Assembly (NCBI RefSeq): GCF_017491605.1
Contig: NZ_JAFGYY010000016.1
Span: 62,001-126,000, forward strand
Source: Pseudomonas sp. 30_B
GTDB taxonomy: Bacteria; Pseudomonadota; Gammaproteobacteria; Pseudomonadales; Pseudomonadaceae
Direction of reading: 5' to 3'
Length of the DNA: 64,000 nt
Under the pieces are notes generated by a model, which ran no database searches, was not told the origin of the DNA, and was given only the letters and a program-made list of their open reading frames with translations. Both the position numbers and the translations under genes were made by a program. Positions 48,459-57,021 of the stretch are shown here, piece by piece; position 1 is the first letter of the stretch; each line of letters starts with the position of its first letter.

Positions 48459-50530
48459 CCGATCTGTCGAACGTCCCGGTCACCGCGCTCAAGGGCGTGG
48501 GCGCCGCGCTGGAGGAGAAGCTGGCGAAGGTCGGCCTGGAGAACCTCCAGGACATCCTCTTCCACCTGCCGCTGCGCTACCAGGACCGCACCCGCATCAC
48601 CCCCATCGGCGCCCTGCGCCCGGGGCAGGATGCCGTGGTCGAAGGCGTGGTCTCCGGCGCCGACGTGGTGATGGGCAAGCGCCGCAGCCTGCTGGTGCGC
48701 CTGCAGGACGGCACCGGCACCCTGAGCCTGCGCTTCTACCACTTCAGCCAGGCGCAGAAGGAAAACCTCAAGCGCGGCACGCACCTGCGCTGCTACGGCG
48801 AAGCGCGCCCGGGCGCTTCGGGCCTGGAGATCTACCACCCGGAATACCGCTCGCTCACCGATGCCGCCGCCGCGCCGGTGGAGCAGACGCTGACGCCGAT
48901 CTACCCGACCACCGAAGGCCTCACCCAGCAGCGCCTGCGCCAGCTCAGCGAGCAGACCCTGGCGCGCCTGGGCCCGTCGAGCCTGCCGGACTGGCTGCCG
49001 GCGGAACTGGCCCGCGACTACCGCCTCGGCCCGCTGGACGAAGCCATCCGCTACCTGCACCGGCCACCGCCGGACGCCGACCTGGAAGAGCTCGCCGAGG
49101 GCCGCCACTGGGCCCAGCACCGCCTCGCCTTCGAGGAACTGCTGACCCACCAGCTGTCGCTGCAACGCCTGCGCGAAAGCGTACGCTCCCAGGCCGCGCC
49201 GCAGCTGCCGCCAGCCAGGCGCCTGCCGCCGCTGTACCTGAAGAACCTCGGCTTCAAGCCCACCGGCGCCCAGCAGCGTGTCGGCGCGGAGATCGCCTAT
49301 GACCTTGCCCAGCCCGAACCCATGCTGCGCCTGGTGCAGGGCGACGTCGGCGCGGGCAAGACCGTGGTCGCCGCCCTCGCCGCCCTGCAGGCACTGGAAG
49401 CCGGCTACCAGGTGGCACTGATGGCGCCGACCGAAATCCTCGCCGAACAGCACTTCCTCAATTTCACCAAATGGCTGCAGCCGCTGGGCATCGAAGTCGC
49501 CTGGCTGGCCGGCAAGCTCAAGGGCAAGGCCCGCGCCAGTGCGCTGGAGCAGATCGCCAGCGGCGTACCGATGATCGTCGGCACCCACGCGCTGTTCCAG
49601 GACGAAGTGAAGTTCAAGCGCCTGGCCCTGGTGATCATCGACGAACAGCACCGCTTCGGCGTGCAGCAGCGCCTCGCCCTGCGCCAGAAAGGCGTGGATG
49701 GCCGGCTCTGCCCGCACCAGTTGATCATGACCGCCACGCCCATCCCGCGAACCCTGGCGATGAGCGCCTACGCCGACCTGGACACCTCGATCCTCGATGA
49801 GCTACCGCCCGGCCGTACCCCGGTGAACACCGTGCTGGTGGCCGACAGCCGCCGCATCGAAGTGATCGAACGGGTGCGCGCCGCCTGCCAGGAAGGCCGC
49901 CAGGCCTACTGGGTGTGCACGCTGATCGAGGAATCCGAGGAACTGACCTGCCAGGCCGCGGAAACCACCTACGAGGAACTCTCCTCGGCGCTGGGCGAGC
50001 TGCGCGTGGGCCTGATCCACGGGCGCATGAAGCCGGCGGACAAGGCCGTAGTCATGGAAGCCTTCAAGGAAGGCATGCTGCAACTGCTGGTCGCCACCAC
50101 CGTGATCGAAGTGGGCGTGGACGTACCCAACGCCAGCCTGATGATCATCGAGAACCCCGAGCGCCTGGGCCTGGCCCAGTTGCACCAGCTGCGCGGCCGC
50201 GTCGGCCGGGGCAGCGCAGCGAGCCACTGCGTGCTGCTCTACCATCCGCCGCTGTCGCAGATCGGCCGCGAACGCCTGGGGATCATGCGCGAGACCTGCG
50301 ACGGCTTCGTCATCGCCGAGAAGGACCTGGAGCTGCGCGGCCCCGGCGAAATGCTCGGCACCCGCCAGACCGGCCTGCTGCAATTCAAGGTCGCCGACCT
50401 GATGCGCGACGCCGACCTGTTGCCGGCGGTACGCGATGCCGCGCAAGCCCTGCTGGCCCACTGGCCGCAATCGGTCAGCCCCTTGCTGGCACGCTGGCTG
50501 CGCCATGGACAGCAATACGGGCAAGTGTGA
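48455..50530 (+). CDS. recG: ATP-dependent DNA helicase RecG
   Basis: RecG remodels stalled replication forks and branched DNA. It has 691 residues. The N-terminal wedge OB domain is about 60-140 (HLPLRYQDRTRITPI onward). Helicase motifs are I GDVGAGKTVVAALA, Ia MAPTEILAEQH, II IIDEQHRFGV, III TATPIPRTLAM, IV-VI TTVIEVGVDVPNASLMII and HQLRGRVGRG. The start ATG 48455 overlaps the oxyR stop. Coexpression with oxyR ties repair capacity to peroxide stress. Confidence 0.97.
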   Translation: MTDLSNVPVTALKGVGAALEEKLAKVGLENLQDILFHLPLRYQDRTRITPIGALRPGQDAVVEGVVSGADVVMGKRRSLLVRLQDGTGTLSLRFYHFSQAQKENLKRGTHLRCYGEARPGASGLEIYHPEYRSLTDAAAAPVEQTLTPIYPTTEGLTQQRLRQLSEQTLARLGPSSLPDWLPAELARDYRLGPLDEAIRYLHRPPPDADLEELAEGRHWAQHRLAFEELLTHQLSLQRLRESVRSQAAPQLPPARRLPPLYLKNLGFKPTGAQQRVGAEIAYDLAQPEPMLRLVQGDVGAGKTVVAALAALQALEAGYQVALMAPTEILAEQHFLNFTKWLQPLGIEVAWLAGKLKGKARASALEQIASGVPMIVGTHALFQDEVKFKRLALVIIDEQHRFGVQQRLALRQKGVDGRLCPHQLIMTATPIPRTLAMSAYADLDTSILDELPPGRTPVNTVLVADSRRIEVIERVRAACQEGRQAYWVCTLIEESEELTCQAAETTYEELSSALGELRVGLIHGRMKPADKAVVMEAFKEGMLQLLVATTVIEVGVDVPNASLMIIENPERLGLAQLHQLRGRVGRGSAASHCVLLYHPPLSQIGRERLGIMRETCDGFVIAEKDLELRGPGEMLGTRQTGLLQFKVADLMRDADLLPAVRDAAQALLAHWPQSVSPLLARWLRHGQQYGQV

Positions 50531-50621
50531 CGCAGATCACTCTCGCCGGTCGGCTGACTGACCGGTCACGCTGACTGGCTGGTTATACTCCGACCCAGCC
50601 GTTGATAACCGGATCACATTC

Positions 50622-52028
50622 ATGAGCGACGCCGCACGCGCCACTTCCGCCTCCTCGCAGGCCCCCGAGGTCATCCTGCAGCTGCTCGACAAGCTGGGGG
50701 TGGCCTATCGCGAGGTCAGCGACGTCACTTCCCTGCCCAGCGCCCGCCGCATCCAGGCCAGCCTGCTGGAAGACGCCGTCGGCACACTGCTGGTGCTGTT
50801 CCCGCAGAGCCAGTTGCTCGACCTCAATCGCCTGGCCGAGCTGACCGGTCGCAAGCTGGTGGCGGTCAAGCCCGAACGCATGGAGCGCATGCTCGGCAAG
50901 CACCAGCTTGGCCGGCTGCCAGCCCTGCCGCCGCTGACCAGCTCGCCCTGCCTGTATGACGAGCGCCTGCTGCAGGAGCCGCAACTGCTGGTCGAGTCCG
51001 GCACCGCCGGCGTCCTGCTGGAGATCGCCACCCCGGCCTTCCGTGGCCTGCTGGAGAAAGCCAGCGCCGCGCGCTTCGGCGTGCCGCTGGAAGCCATCCG
51101 GCCGAACCTCGACCGCCCGGACGACGACCGCGCCGAAATCACCCAGGCGGTGCAGGCCTTCACCGCCCGCCGCATCCAGCAGCGCCTCGAGGAAACCATC
51201 GAGATTCCGCCGCTGCCGGAAACCGCACAGAAGATCATCAAGCTGCGCGTCGACCCCAACGCCACGGTGGACGACATCACCGGCGTGGTGGAGACCGACC
51301 CGGCGCTGGCCGCCCAGGTGGTCAGCTGGGCCGCCTCGCCCTACTACGCCGCACCCGGCAAGATCCGCTCGGTGGAGGACGCCATCGTCCGCGTGCTGGG
51401 CTTCGACCTGGTGATCAACCTCGCCCTCGGCCTGGCCCTGGGCAAGACCCTGGCCCTGCCCAAGGACCAGCCGCAGCAGGCCACGCCCTACTGGCACCAG
51501 GCGATCTACACCGCCGCGGTGATCGAGGGCCTGACCCGCGCCATCCCGCGCACCGAGCGCCCGGAAGCCGGCTTGACCTACCTGGGCGGCCTGCTCCACA
51601 GCATCGGCTACCTGGTGCTGGCGCACATCTTCCCGCCGCACTTCTCGCTGATCTGCCGGCACCTGGAAGTGAACCCGCACGTCGAGCACAACCTGGTCGA
51701 GCAGCACCTGCTGGGCATCACCCGCGAGCAGATCGGCGCCTGGCTGATGCGCACCTGGGATATGCCCGAAGAGATCTACACCGCACTGCGCTTCCAGCAC
51801 GATCCGTCCTACGCCGGTGACTGCTCGGCCTACGCCAACCTGGTGTGCCTGGCGACCCGCCTGCTGCGCAACCACGGCATCGGCAGCGGCCCGGAGACCG
51901 AGATTCCGCAGGACTTGCTGGATCGCCTGGATATCCCGCGCGAAAAGGCTGAAGACGCCGTGCGCAAGGTACTAGACGCCGAAGCCGCGCTGCGTGAGCT
52001 GGCCAGCCAGTTCAACACGCCGCACTGA
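50622..52028 (+). CDS. YbaK-like + HDOD domain signalling protein
   Basis: The protein has 468 residues with two parts. About 10-160 resembles the aminoacyl-tRNA deacylase (YbaK/ProX) fold (LLDKLGVAYREVSDVTSLPS, ...GTLLVLFPQSQLLDLNRLAE). About 190-400 is an HDOD domain (IEIPPLPETAQKIIKLRVDP, then VSWAASPYYAAPGKIRSVED and LLHSIGYLVLAHIFPPHFSL). HDOD proteins often act in signalling and lack the full HD metal site. The combination is conserved in Pseudomonas at this locus, but I know no experimental role. The start is ATG 50622; a terminator follows. Confidence 0.88.
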   Translation: MSDAARATSASSQAPEVILQLLDKLGVAYREVSDVTSLPSARRIQASLLEDAVGTLLVLFPQSQLLDLNRLAELTGRKLVAVKPERMERMLGKHQLGRLPALPPLTSSPCLYDERLLQEPQLLVESGTAGVLLEIATPAFRGLLEKASAARFGVPLEAIRPNLDRPDDDRAEITQAVQAFTARRIQQRLEETIEIPPLPETAQKIIKLRVDPNATVDDITGVVETDPALAAQVVSWAASPYYAAPGKIRSVEDAIVRVLGFDLVINLALGLALGKTLALPKDQPQQATPYWHQAIYTAAVIEGLTRAIPRTERPEAGLTYLGGLLHSIGYLVLAHIFPPHFSLICRHLEVNPHVEHNLVEQHLLGITREQIGAWLMRTWDMPEEIYTALRFQHDPSYAGDCSAYANLVCLATRLLRNHGIGSGPETEIPQDLLDRLDIPREKAEDAVRKVLDAEAALRELASQFNTPH

Positions 52029-52044
52029 CACCTGCGCCAAAACG

Positions 52045-52071
52045 AAAAAAGGCCCCGACGGGGCCTTTTTT
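52045..52071 (+). terminator. Intrinsic terminator between HDOD and SCP2-like genes
   Basis: AAAAAAGGCCCC GAC GGGGCCTTTTTT is a perfect hairpin between convergent genes, usable in both directions. Confidence 0.92.
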
Positions 52072-52087
52072 CATGGTGCGAAGTGGC

Positions 52088-52489
52088 TCAGGCGGCCTTC
52101 TTCTCGCTGGCCGGCGCTGCCTTCTTCTTCGGCTTGAGGTACTTCACCAGGCCCTGGAACCAGATCACCAGGCCCGGGTTGCCCTGGATCTGGATGTCCT
52201 TGTTCTGGATGCCCTGCATGAACGCCAGCTGCGGGTTCTTCGCGGTCATGGTGGCGAAGCCGTAGGCGCCGTCCTTGAAGCCGAGCGCGAAAGCCGGCTG
52301 CGGATGGGTACCGCGGCGCGCGCTGACCTTGAGGTCCTTGACGATGTAGTGGCGGGCGACCTTGCCGTCGAGGGTGTGCAGCTGGAACACCAGGTCCTTG
52401 CCTTCCAGTTGCTTCTGGAACGCCGGATTCTCCCGGCTGGCCTTGGCCATCATGCGCCCGAGCATCCACAGCAAAAGACGAAATTTCAT
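52088..52489 (-). CDS. SCP2-like sterol-carrier-fold protein, unknown function
   Basis: The protein has 133 residues from ATG 52489, with GAGG seven bases upstream. The central part (FQKQLEGKDLVFQLHTLDGK ... HPQPAFALGFKDGAYGFATM) fits the SCP2 lipid-binding fold. The N-terminus is hydrophobic with several Met (MKFRLLLWMLGRMMAKA), suggesting membrane association. The C-terminus is Lys/Ala-rich. No function is known to me. It lies alone, facing the HDOD gene. Confidence 0.75.
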   Translation of the reverse strand: MKFRLLLWMLGRMMAKASRENPAFQKQLEGKDLVFQLHTLDGKVARHYIVKDLKVSARRGTHPQPAFALGFKDGAYGFATMTAKNPQLAFMQGIQNKDIQIQGNPGLVIWFQGLVKYLKPKKKAAPASEKKAA

Positions 52490-52589
52490 GCACAAACCTC
52501 GATGTTCGAGACAAAAGTCTGCGCATTGTAGTCACTTCAAAAAGAGACTACATCCGATCTTTTGATGGGTTTATGTAACCGGAGGGGGC

Positions 52590-52616
52590 AACCCGGAGCC
52601 GCTCTGGCTCCGGGTT
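52590..52616 (-). terminator. Hairpin after the HU gene
   Basis: AACCCGGAGCC GCTCT GGCTCCGGGTT is a perfect 11-base stem nine bases beyond the HU stop codon. No T run follows, so termination may be weak or Rho-assisted. Confidence 0.6.
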
Positions 52617-52624
52617 CCGGGCGA

Positions 52625-52897
52625 TCAGTTGACCGCGTCTTTCAGGGCCTTGCCCGGCTTGAAGGCAACGGTATTGCTGGCTTTGATCTTTACCGGCTGG
52701 CCGGTTTGCGGATTCTTGCCGGTACGGGCGCCACGGTGGCGCTGGATGAAGGTGCCAAAACCGACAAGGGTAACGCTGTCCTTGCGATTGAGTGCGCCAG
52801 TGATTTCATCCAGCAGCGCGTTCAGCACCTTGTTGGCTTGTTCTTTGGTGAGGTCGGCCTTTTCGGCGATGGCGGCGGCCAGTTCTGGTTTACGCAT
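52625..52897 (-). CDS. HU family DNA-binding protein
   Basis: A nucleoid protein of 90 residues. It begins MRKPELAAAIAEKADLTKEQ, and the DNA-binding arm contains VGFGTFIQRHRGARTGKNPQ with the conserved Pro. HU dimers bend and compact DNA. The Pseudomonas chromosome has other HU genes elsewhere (hupB, hupN), so this is one paralog, usually annotated at this position. The start is ATG 52897; upstream frames to 53065 lack support. Confidence 0.93.
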   Translation of the reverse strand: MRKPELAAAIAEKADLTKEQANKVLNALLDEITGALNRKDSVTLVGFGTFIQRHRGARTGKNPQTGQPVKIKASNTVAFKPGKALKDAVN

Positions 52898-53099
52898 AGA
52901 TATAGATGCCTCTTTGACGGTTTGTTGTTGTTTTGTCCGTGCTGTCTTCCCAACAGCGCCCAAGGCACCGCAGGCTTGCCGTACAGGCTCTAGGCTGCGG
53001 CAGACGGGGGGAGAATGGCACGCCGCAGGCGGGCGCGCCAGTATCGTCCGACAATTTAAGAGCACATTCCCACAGTAAAACCGTCACCCCAGAGGGCTT

Positions 53100-54254
53100 T
53101 TACGCCAGCAGGGCCGGCAACTCCTTGTTAAGCGAGAGCTTTTCGCCAACGGCCGCGCCGGTGAGCGCGTAACCGAGCAATCGACCGGCGGTATCCCGGT
53201 ACAGCACCTTGAGGTCCGCGCCAGAGCCTTCCACCCGCCATTCTCCCTCGCTGCCACGGGGCGGCGGCGAGACCACCAGCGGGCACACCGGCGTCTTCAC
53301 GGTGACCGGCATCGGGCCGTAGGCCACGCGGGTCGGATTGCCTGCCAGGGTCTGCGCCAGCGCACGCGCACAGGACATCAGCGGCATCACGTAGAGCAGG
53401 TTCAGGCCATCGACTTCGGCGCAATCGCCCAGGGCGTAGATGTTGGCGTGGGAGGTGCGCAGCTCGCGGTCGACCATCACGCCACGATTGACGTCCAGCC
53501 CCGCCGCGGCGGCCAGGTCGATGCGCGGGCGCAGGCCCACGGCGGAAACCACCAGATCGCAGGCGATCACGCTGCCGTCGGACAGGTGCGCTTCCAGCGC
53601 CTCGCCGGCGCGCACCAGGCGGTTCAGCACCGGGCCTAAGTGGAAGCGTACGCCGAGGCCTTCCAGCCCCCGCTGCACGGCCTGCGCCGCGGCCGGGTGG
53701 AGCAGGCCGGGCATGACCTGCTCGCAGGGCGCCACTACGTCGAGCTGGTAACCGCCACTGGAGAGGTCATTGGCGAACTCGCAACCGATCAGTCCGGCCC
53801 CCAGCAGCAGCACGCGGCGCTTGCCGGCCGCCGCGCTGCGGAAGCGGGCGTAGTCTTCCAGGTCGTTGATCGGGAAGATCAGGTCCTGGGCGTCGCCTTC
53901 CACCGGCACGCGAATGGTATCCGCGCCCCAGGCCAGCACCAGGTCGCGGTAGTGGATTTCCTCTTCGCCGATCCACAGGCGCCGGTGGCCCGGATCGATA
54001 CCGGTGACGCGAGTGTGGGTGAGGATGCGCGCCTTGAGCTGGTCGGCCATGGCACCCGGTTCGGCCATGGCCAGGCCGTCGGCGTCCTTGTCCTTGGAGA
54101 AGCCGGTGGAGAGCATCGGCTTGGAATAGGAGCGGCCGTCGTCGGCGGTGATCAGCAGCAGCGGCGTCTCGCTGTCGAGCTTGCGCCACTCGCGCGCCAG
54201 GTTGTAGCCGGCCAGGCCTGTCCCGATGATCACCAGCGGTGCGTTGTCGCTCAT
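53100..54254 (-). CDS. rubB: Rubredoxin-NAD(+) reductase
   Basis: This FAD enzyme transfers electrons from NADH to rubredoxin, for alkane hydroxylases or for defence against oxygen stress. It has 384 residues. The FAD motif is LVIIGTGLAGYNLAREWRKL and the NAD motif VLLLGAGLIGCEFANDLSSG; the second FAD contact is ANIYALGDCAEVDG. The start is ATG 54254, with GGAGAG upstream; the frame is open to 54329. It is downstream of rubA2 and rubA1 on the same strand. Confidence 0.95.
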   Translation of the reverse strand: MSDNAPLVIIGTGLAGYNLAREWRKLDSETPLLLITADDGRSYSKPMLSTGFSKDKDADGLAMAEPGAMADQLKARILTHTRVTGIDPGHRRLWIGEEEIHYRDLVLAWGADTIRVPVEGDAQDLIFPINDLEDYARFRSAAAGKRRVLLLGAGLIGCEFANDLSSGGYQLDVVAPCEQVMPGLLHPAAAQAVQRGLEGLGVRFHLGPVLNRLVRAGEALEAHLSDGSVIACDLVVSAVGLRPRIDLAAAAGLDVNRGVMVDRELRTSHANIYALGDCAEVDGLNLLYVMPLMSCARALAQTLAGNPTRVAYGPMPVTVKTPVCPLVVSPPPRGSEGEWRVEGSGADLKVLYRDTAGRLLGYALTGAAVGEKLSLNKELPALLA

Positions 54255-54344
54255 TGCTCTCTCCACCTCAAAAAGACGCCACTTCGTAAAGACGGCACGG
54301 CGGCCATCGGGCCGTCGCGTGAAACTCATTCGGTCGGGGAACGA

Positions 54345-54512
54345 TCAAGAAATTGCGATCATCTCGAAATCGATCTTGCCCGTGCCGCAGTCGGGGCACA
54401 CCCAGTCGGCGGGGATGTCTTCCCAGCGGGTACCCGGCGGGATGCCCTCGTCCGGCAGCCCCAGCGCCTCGTCATAGATGAAGCCACAGATCACGCATTG
54501 CCATTTGCGCAT
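54345..54512 (-). CDS. rubA2: Rubredoxin 2
   Basis: An electron carrier of 55 residues with one Fe(Cys)4 centre. The two knuckles are CVICG and CPDCG, in WQCVICGFIYDEALGLPDEG and DWVCPDCGTGKIDFEM. The start is ATG 54512, with GAGGG upstream. It is followed after 90 bases by the rubredoxin reductase. A close paralog lies 194 bases upstream. Confidence 0.96.
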   Translation of the reverse strand: MRKWQCVICGFIYDEALGLPDEGIPPGTRWEDIPADWVCPDCGTGKIDFEMIAIS

Positions 54513-54661
54513 CGGCCAAGCCCTCCTGCGATCGCCTGGTGAAGCTAACGGATTTGTGCGCACCGGCCAACGGCGCGCGCGCCGCCGGGCTTCGTCAGCA
54601 GGGCCAACCCCGGCGTTTTCCAGTCTACGCCGTCAAACACGGCCTTGCCGGGCCACAAACG

Positions 54662-54690
54662 CCGACGGCGGCCCGAAGGCCGCCGTCGCG
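54662..54690 (-). terminator. Hairpin between rubA1 and rubA2
   Basis: GCGACGGCGGCC TTCG GGCCGCCGTCG on the minus strand is a very stable stem with a UUCG-type loop, 17 bases after the rubA1 stop. With no T run, it may act as a partial terminator or an mRNA 3'-end stabiliser. Confidence 0.6.
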
Positions 54691-54706
54691 GGTGAACCGG
54701 GCGGGA

Positions 54707-54874
54707 TCAGCCGATTTCGATCATCTCGAAATCCAGCTTGCCGACGCCGCAGTCCGGGCACAGCCAGTCTTCCGGCACGTCTTCCCAGCGGGTTCCGGCA
54801 GCGATGCCTTCTTCCGGCCACCCTTTGGTTTCGTCATAGATCAGGCCACACACCACACACTGCCACTTCTTCAT
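54707..54874 (-). CDS. rubA1: Rubredoxin 1
   Basis: A rubredoxin of 55 residues (MKKWQCVVCGLIYDETKGWP and DWLCPDCGVGKLDFEMIEIG), with both CxxCG iron-binding knuckles. It differs from RubA2 mainly in the 15-30 region (KGWPEEGIAAGTR against LGLPDEGIPPGTR). The start is ATG 54874. It is the first gene of rubA1-rubA2-rubB. Ubiquinone gene ubiC follows on the other strand; in P. aeruginosa I expect glycolate genes between them, absent here. Confidence 0.96.
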   Translation of the reverse strand: MKKWQCVVCGLIYDETKGWPEEGIAAGTRWEDVPEDWLCPDCGVGKLDFEMIEIG

Positions 54875-55082
54875 CGGCTATCACCCTCGTGTTCTTGTCG
54901 CTTGGACGTCAGTGCATCCAATGCCCCGCTTTGTACTGGCGATGAGATCGGCGCGCAAGTACCGACCGACCGGCCAAACCTTTGGTGGGGTATGGCGTAA
55001 CGCTGTCTTGCGGAGAACGCAATCGGCCGCGCAAAGCCGCCATGTTAAGCTGCCGCGTCCCTGGCCATCCGCAGTCATCACC

Positions 55083-55637
55083 GTGCCCGACGCAGCCCTG
55101 ACCCACCCGCCCCGCTGGCTCACCGCCGCCCAGTTGCATCCCGCGCCTTCCGCCCTGATCCTGGACTGGCTGTTCGACGAGGGCTCGCTGACGCGCCGGC
55201 TGACCGCACTCTCCGACGGGGGGTTCGCCGTACAGCCGCTGGCCGAGGGCTGGCACCGGATGCGCACCGACGAGTGCGCCGCCCTGGGCGTCCCCGATGG
55301 CAGCCTGGGCTGGGTCCGCGAGGTGTACCTGAAGGGCCACGGCCAGCCCTGGGTGTTCGCCCGCAGCGTCGCCGCGCGCCATGCGCTGGAAGGTTCCGGC
55401 TTCGATCTGCGCCTGCTCGGCAGCCGTTCCCTGGGCGAGTTGCTGTTCAGCGACCGCGCCTTCCAGCGCGGCCCCATCGAAGTATGCCGTTACCCGGCCG
55501 CCTGCCTGCCCGCCGACGTGCGCGTCGAGCGCCCCTGGGGGCGCCGCTCGCTGTTCAGCCGCGATGGCCTCGGCGTGCTGGTCGCCGAAGTATTCCTGCC
55601 CACGCTCTGGCACCGGCTGGAAGAACAGTCCGTATAA
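55083..55637 (+). CDS. ubiC: Chorismate lyase
   Basis: UbiC converts chorismate to 4-hydroxybenzoate and pyruvate, the first committed step of ubiquinone synthesis. It has 184 residues. The active-site Arg lies in GWHRMRTDE, and a conserved Glu lies in VAEVFLPTLW; GWVREVYLKG is also typical. The start is GTG 55083 (VPDAALTHPPRWLTAAQLHP); the ribosome site is weak, and the frame is open to 54912 without family match. ubiA follows after 26 bases. Confidence 0.93.
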   Translation: MPDAALTHPPRWLTAAQLHPAPSALILDWLFDEGSLTRRLTALSDGGFAVQPLAEGWHRMRTDECAALGVPDGSLGWVREVYLKGHGQPWVFARSVAARHALEGSGFDLRLLGSRSLGELLFSDRAFQRGPIEVCRYPAACLPADVRVERPWGRRSLFSRDGLGVLVAEVFLPTLWHRLEEQSV

Positions 55638-55663
55638 TCCCCGGATCGTTTCCGGAGGCCGCC

Positions 55664-56554
55664 ATGTTCGTCGCCCTGATCAAACCCCTCGCCCGCCTGC
55701 ATCCCCGCGCCTGGGACTTCCTCCAGCTGACGCGCATGGACAAGCCGATCGGCATCTACCTGCTGCTGTGGCCCACGCTGTGGGCGCTGTGGATGGCCAG
55801 CGGTGGCGTACCCAGCGTGAAGAACCTGGTGATCTTCGTCGTCGGCACCGTGCTGATGCGTGCCGCCGGCTGCGTGATCAACGACTTCGCCGACCGCAAA
55901 CTGGACGGCCACGTCGAGCGCACCAAAGCGCGCCCGCTGGCCACCGGCAAGATCACCGTGCGCGAGGCCTGGATCACCTTCTTCGTGCTGCTGGGGCTGA
56001 GCTTCCTGCTGGTCCTGTGCACCAACGCACAGACCATCTGGCTGTCCTTCGGCGGCGCAGCCATCGCGGCGCTCTACCCCTTCATGAAGCGCTACACCTA
56101 CTACCCGCAGGTGGTGCTGGGCGCGGCCTTCTCCTGGGGCATCCCGATGGCCTTCACCGCGGCGAGCGAAACCCTGCCGGCGGCGGCCTGGCTGCTGTTC
56201 TTCGCCAATGTGCTGTGGACAGTCGCCTACGACACCTACTACGCGATGACCGATCGCGAGGACGACCTGAAGATGGGCATGAAGTCCACGGCGATCCTCT
56301 TCGGCGATGCCGACCGGGCGATCAACCTGACCCTGCAGGGCCTGATGCTCCTGCTGCTGATCCTCGCCGGCAACAAGCTGGACATGTACCTGTACTACTA
56401 CCTGGGCCTGGCCGTTGCGGCAGGCTGCTTCGCCTGGCAGTTCCATTCCACCCGCGATCGCGAGCCGATGAAGTGCTTCAAGGCCTTCCTGCACAACCAC
56501 TGGGCGGGGCTGGCGATCTTCCTCGGTACGGTGCTGGATTACGCGTTGCGCTGA
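55664..56554 (+). CDS. ubiA: 4-hydroxybenzoate octaprenyltransferase
   Basis: A membrane enzyme that attaches the polyprenyl tail to 4-hydroxybenzoate in ubiquinone synthesis. It has 296 residues with about eight helices. The two Asp-rich Mg-diphosphate motifs are NDFADRKLD (73-81) and DTYYAMTDREDD. The start is ATG 55664, with GGAGG upstream. It forms an operon with ubiC. A long REP hairpin starts right after the stop codon. Confidence 0.97.
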   Translation: MFVALIKPLARLHPRAWDFLQLTRMDKPIGIYLLLWPTLWALWMASGGVPSVKNLVIFVVGTVLMRAAGCVINDFADRKLDGHVERTKARPLATGKITVREAWITFFVLLGLSFLLVLCTNAQTIWLSFGGAAIAALYPFMKRYTYYPQVVLGAAFSWGIPMAFTAASETLPAAAWLLFFANVLWTVAYDTYYAMTDREDDLKMGMKSTAILFGDADRAINLTLQGLMLLLLILAGNKLDMYLYYYLGLAVAAGCFAWQFHSTRDREPMKCFKAFLHNHWAGLAIFLGTVLDYALR

Positions 56555-56556
56555 CT

Positions 56557-56627
56557 TTGTAGGAGCGAGCTTGCTCGCGAACCCTCGCCCCGCTGCGGGG
56601 CATTCGCGAGCAAGCTCGCTCCTACAA
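56557..56627. repeat. REP palindrome (GTAGGAGCGAGCTTGCTCGCG type)
   Basis: The left arm TTGTAGGAGCGAGCTTGCTC and right arm GAGCAAGCTCGCTCCTACAA are exact inverses, with a nested CCCCGC/GCGGGG stem in the loop. It starts at the end of ubiA and faces the 3' end of the next gene. Confidence 0.85.
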
Positions 56628-56652
56628 GAGCCTTCTACCTGCAAGCACGGAG

Positions 56653-57021
56653 CTACTGCGGCTTGGCCACGTGCCAGGCGCCCATCTTGCCGTCTCCGGT
56701 CATGTCACCCGGTTTCTGGTCCTGCACGAAGGTGTACAGCGGCTTGCCGTAGTAGGCCCATTGCATGCTGCCGTCATCACGCTTGACCAGCGTCCAGTCC
56801 TCCATGGCCTTGGCACCCGCCGCGGCCATCAGTGGCGGCCAGTTCTGCGCACAGCCGCCGTTGCACATCGACTTGCCGCCGCTGTCCTTGTCGAAGGTGT
56901 ACAGCGTCATGCCCTTGGCATCGACCAGCATGCCGTTCTTCTCCATCGCCGGTTCGGCCGCCAGCGCGGTCATCGCCGGGAGCGCCAGCCCAATGGCCAG
57001 GGCCGGTAGAAACCTCTTCAT
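56653..57021 (-). CDS. Secreted COG4315-type repeat protein (Yx(F/W)xxD motif)
   Basis: The protein has 122 residues with a signal peptide (MKRFLPALAIGLALPAMTALA). Two copies of the family repeat are visible: MLVDAKGMTLYTFDKDSGGK and MQWAYYGKPLYTFVQDQKPG, each with the YTF core followed by an acidic residue. A Cys pair (CNGGC) sits between them. This family is often annotated as lipoprotein or 'secreted repeat of unknown function'; this member has no lipobox. The start is ATG 57021. It is divergent from phoB. Confidence 0.87.
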   Translation of the reverse strand: MKRFLPALAIGLALPAMTALAAEPAMEKNGMLVDAKGMTLYTFDKDSGGKSMCNGGCAQNWPPLMAAAGAKAMEDWTLVKRDDGSMQWAYYGKPLYTFVQDQKPGDMTGDGKMGAWHVAKPQ

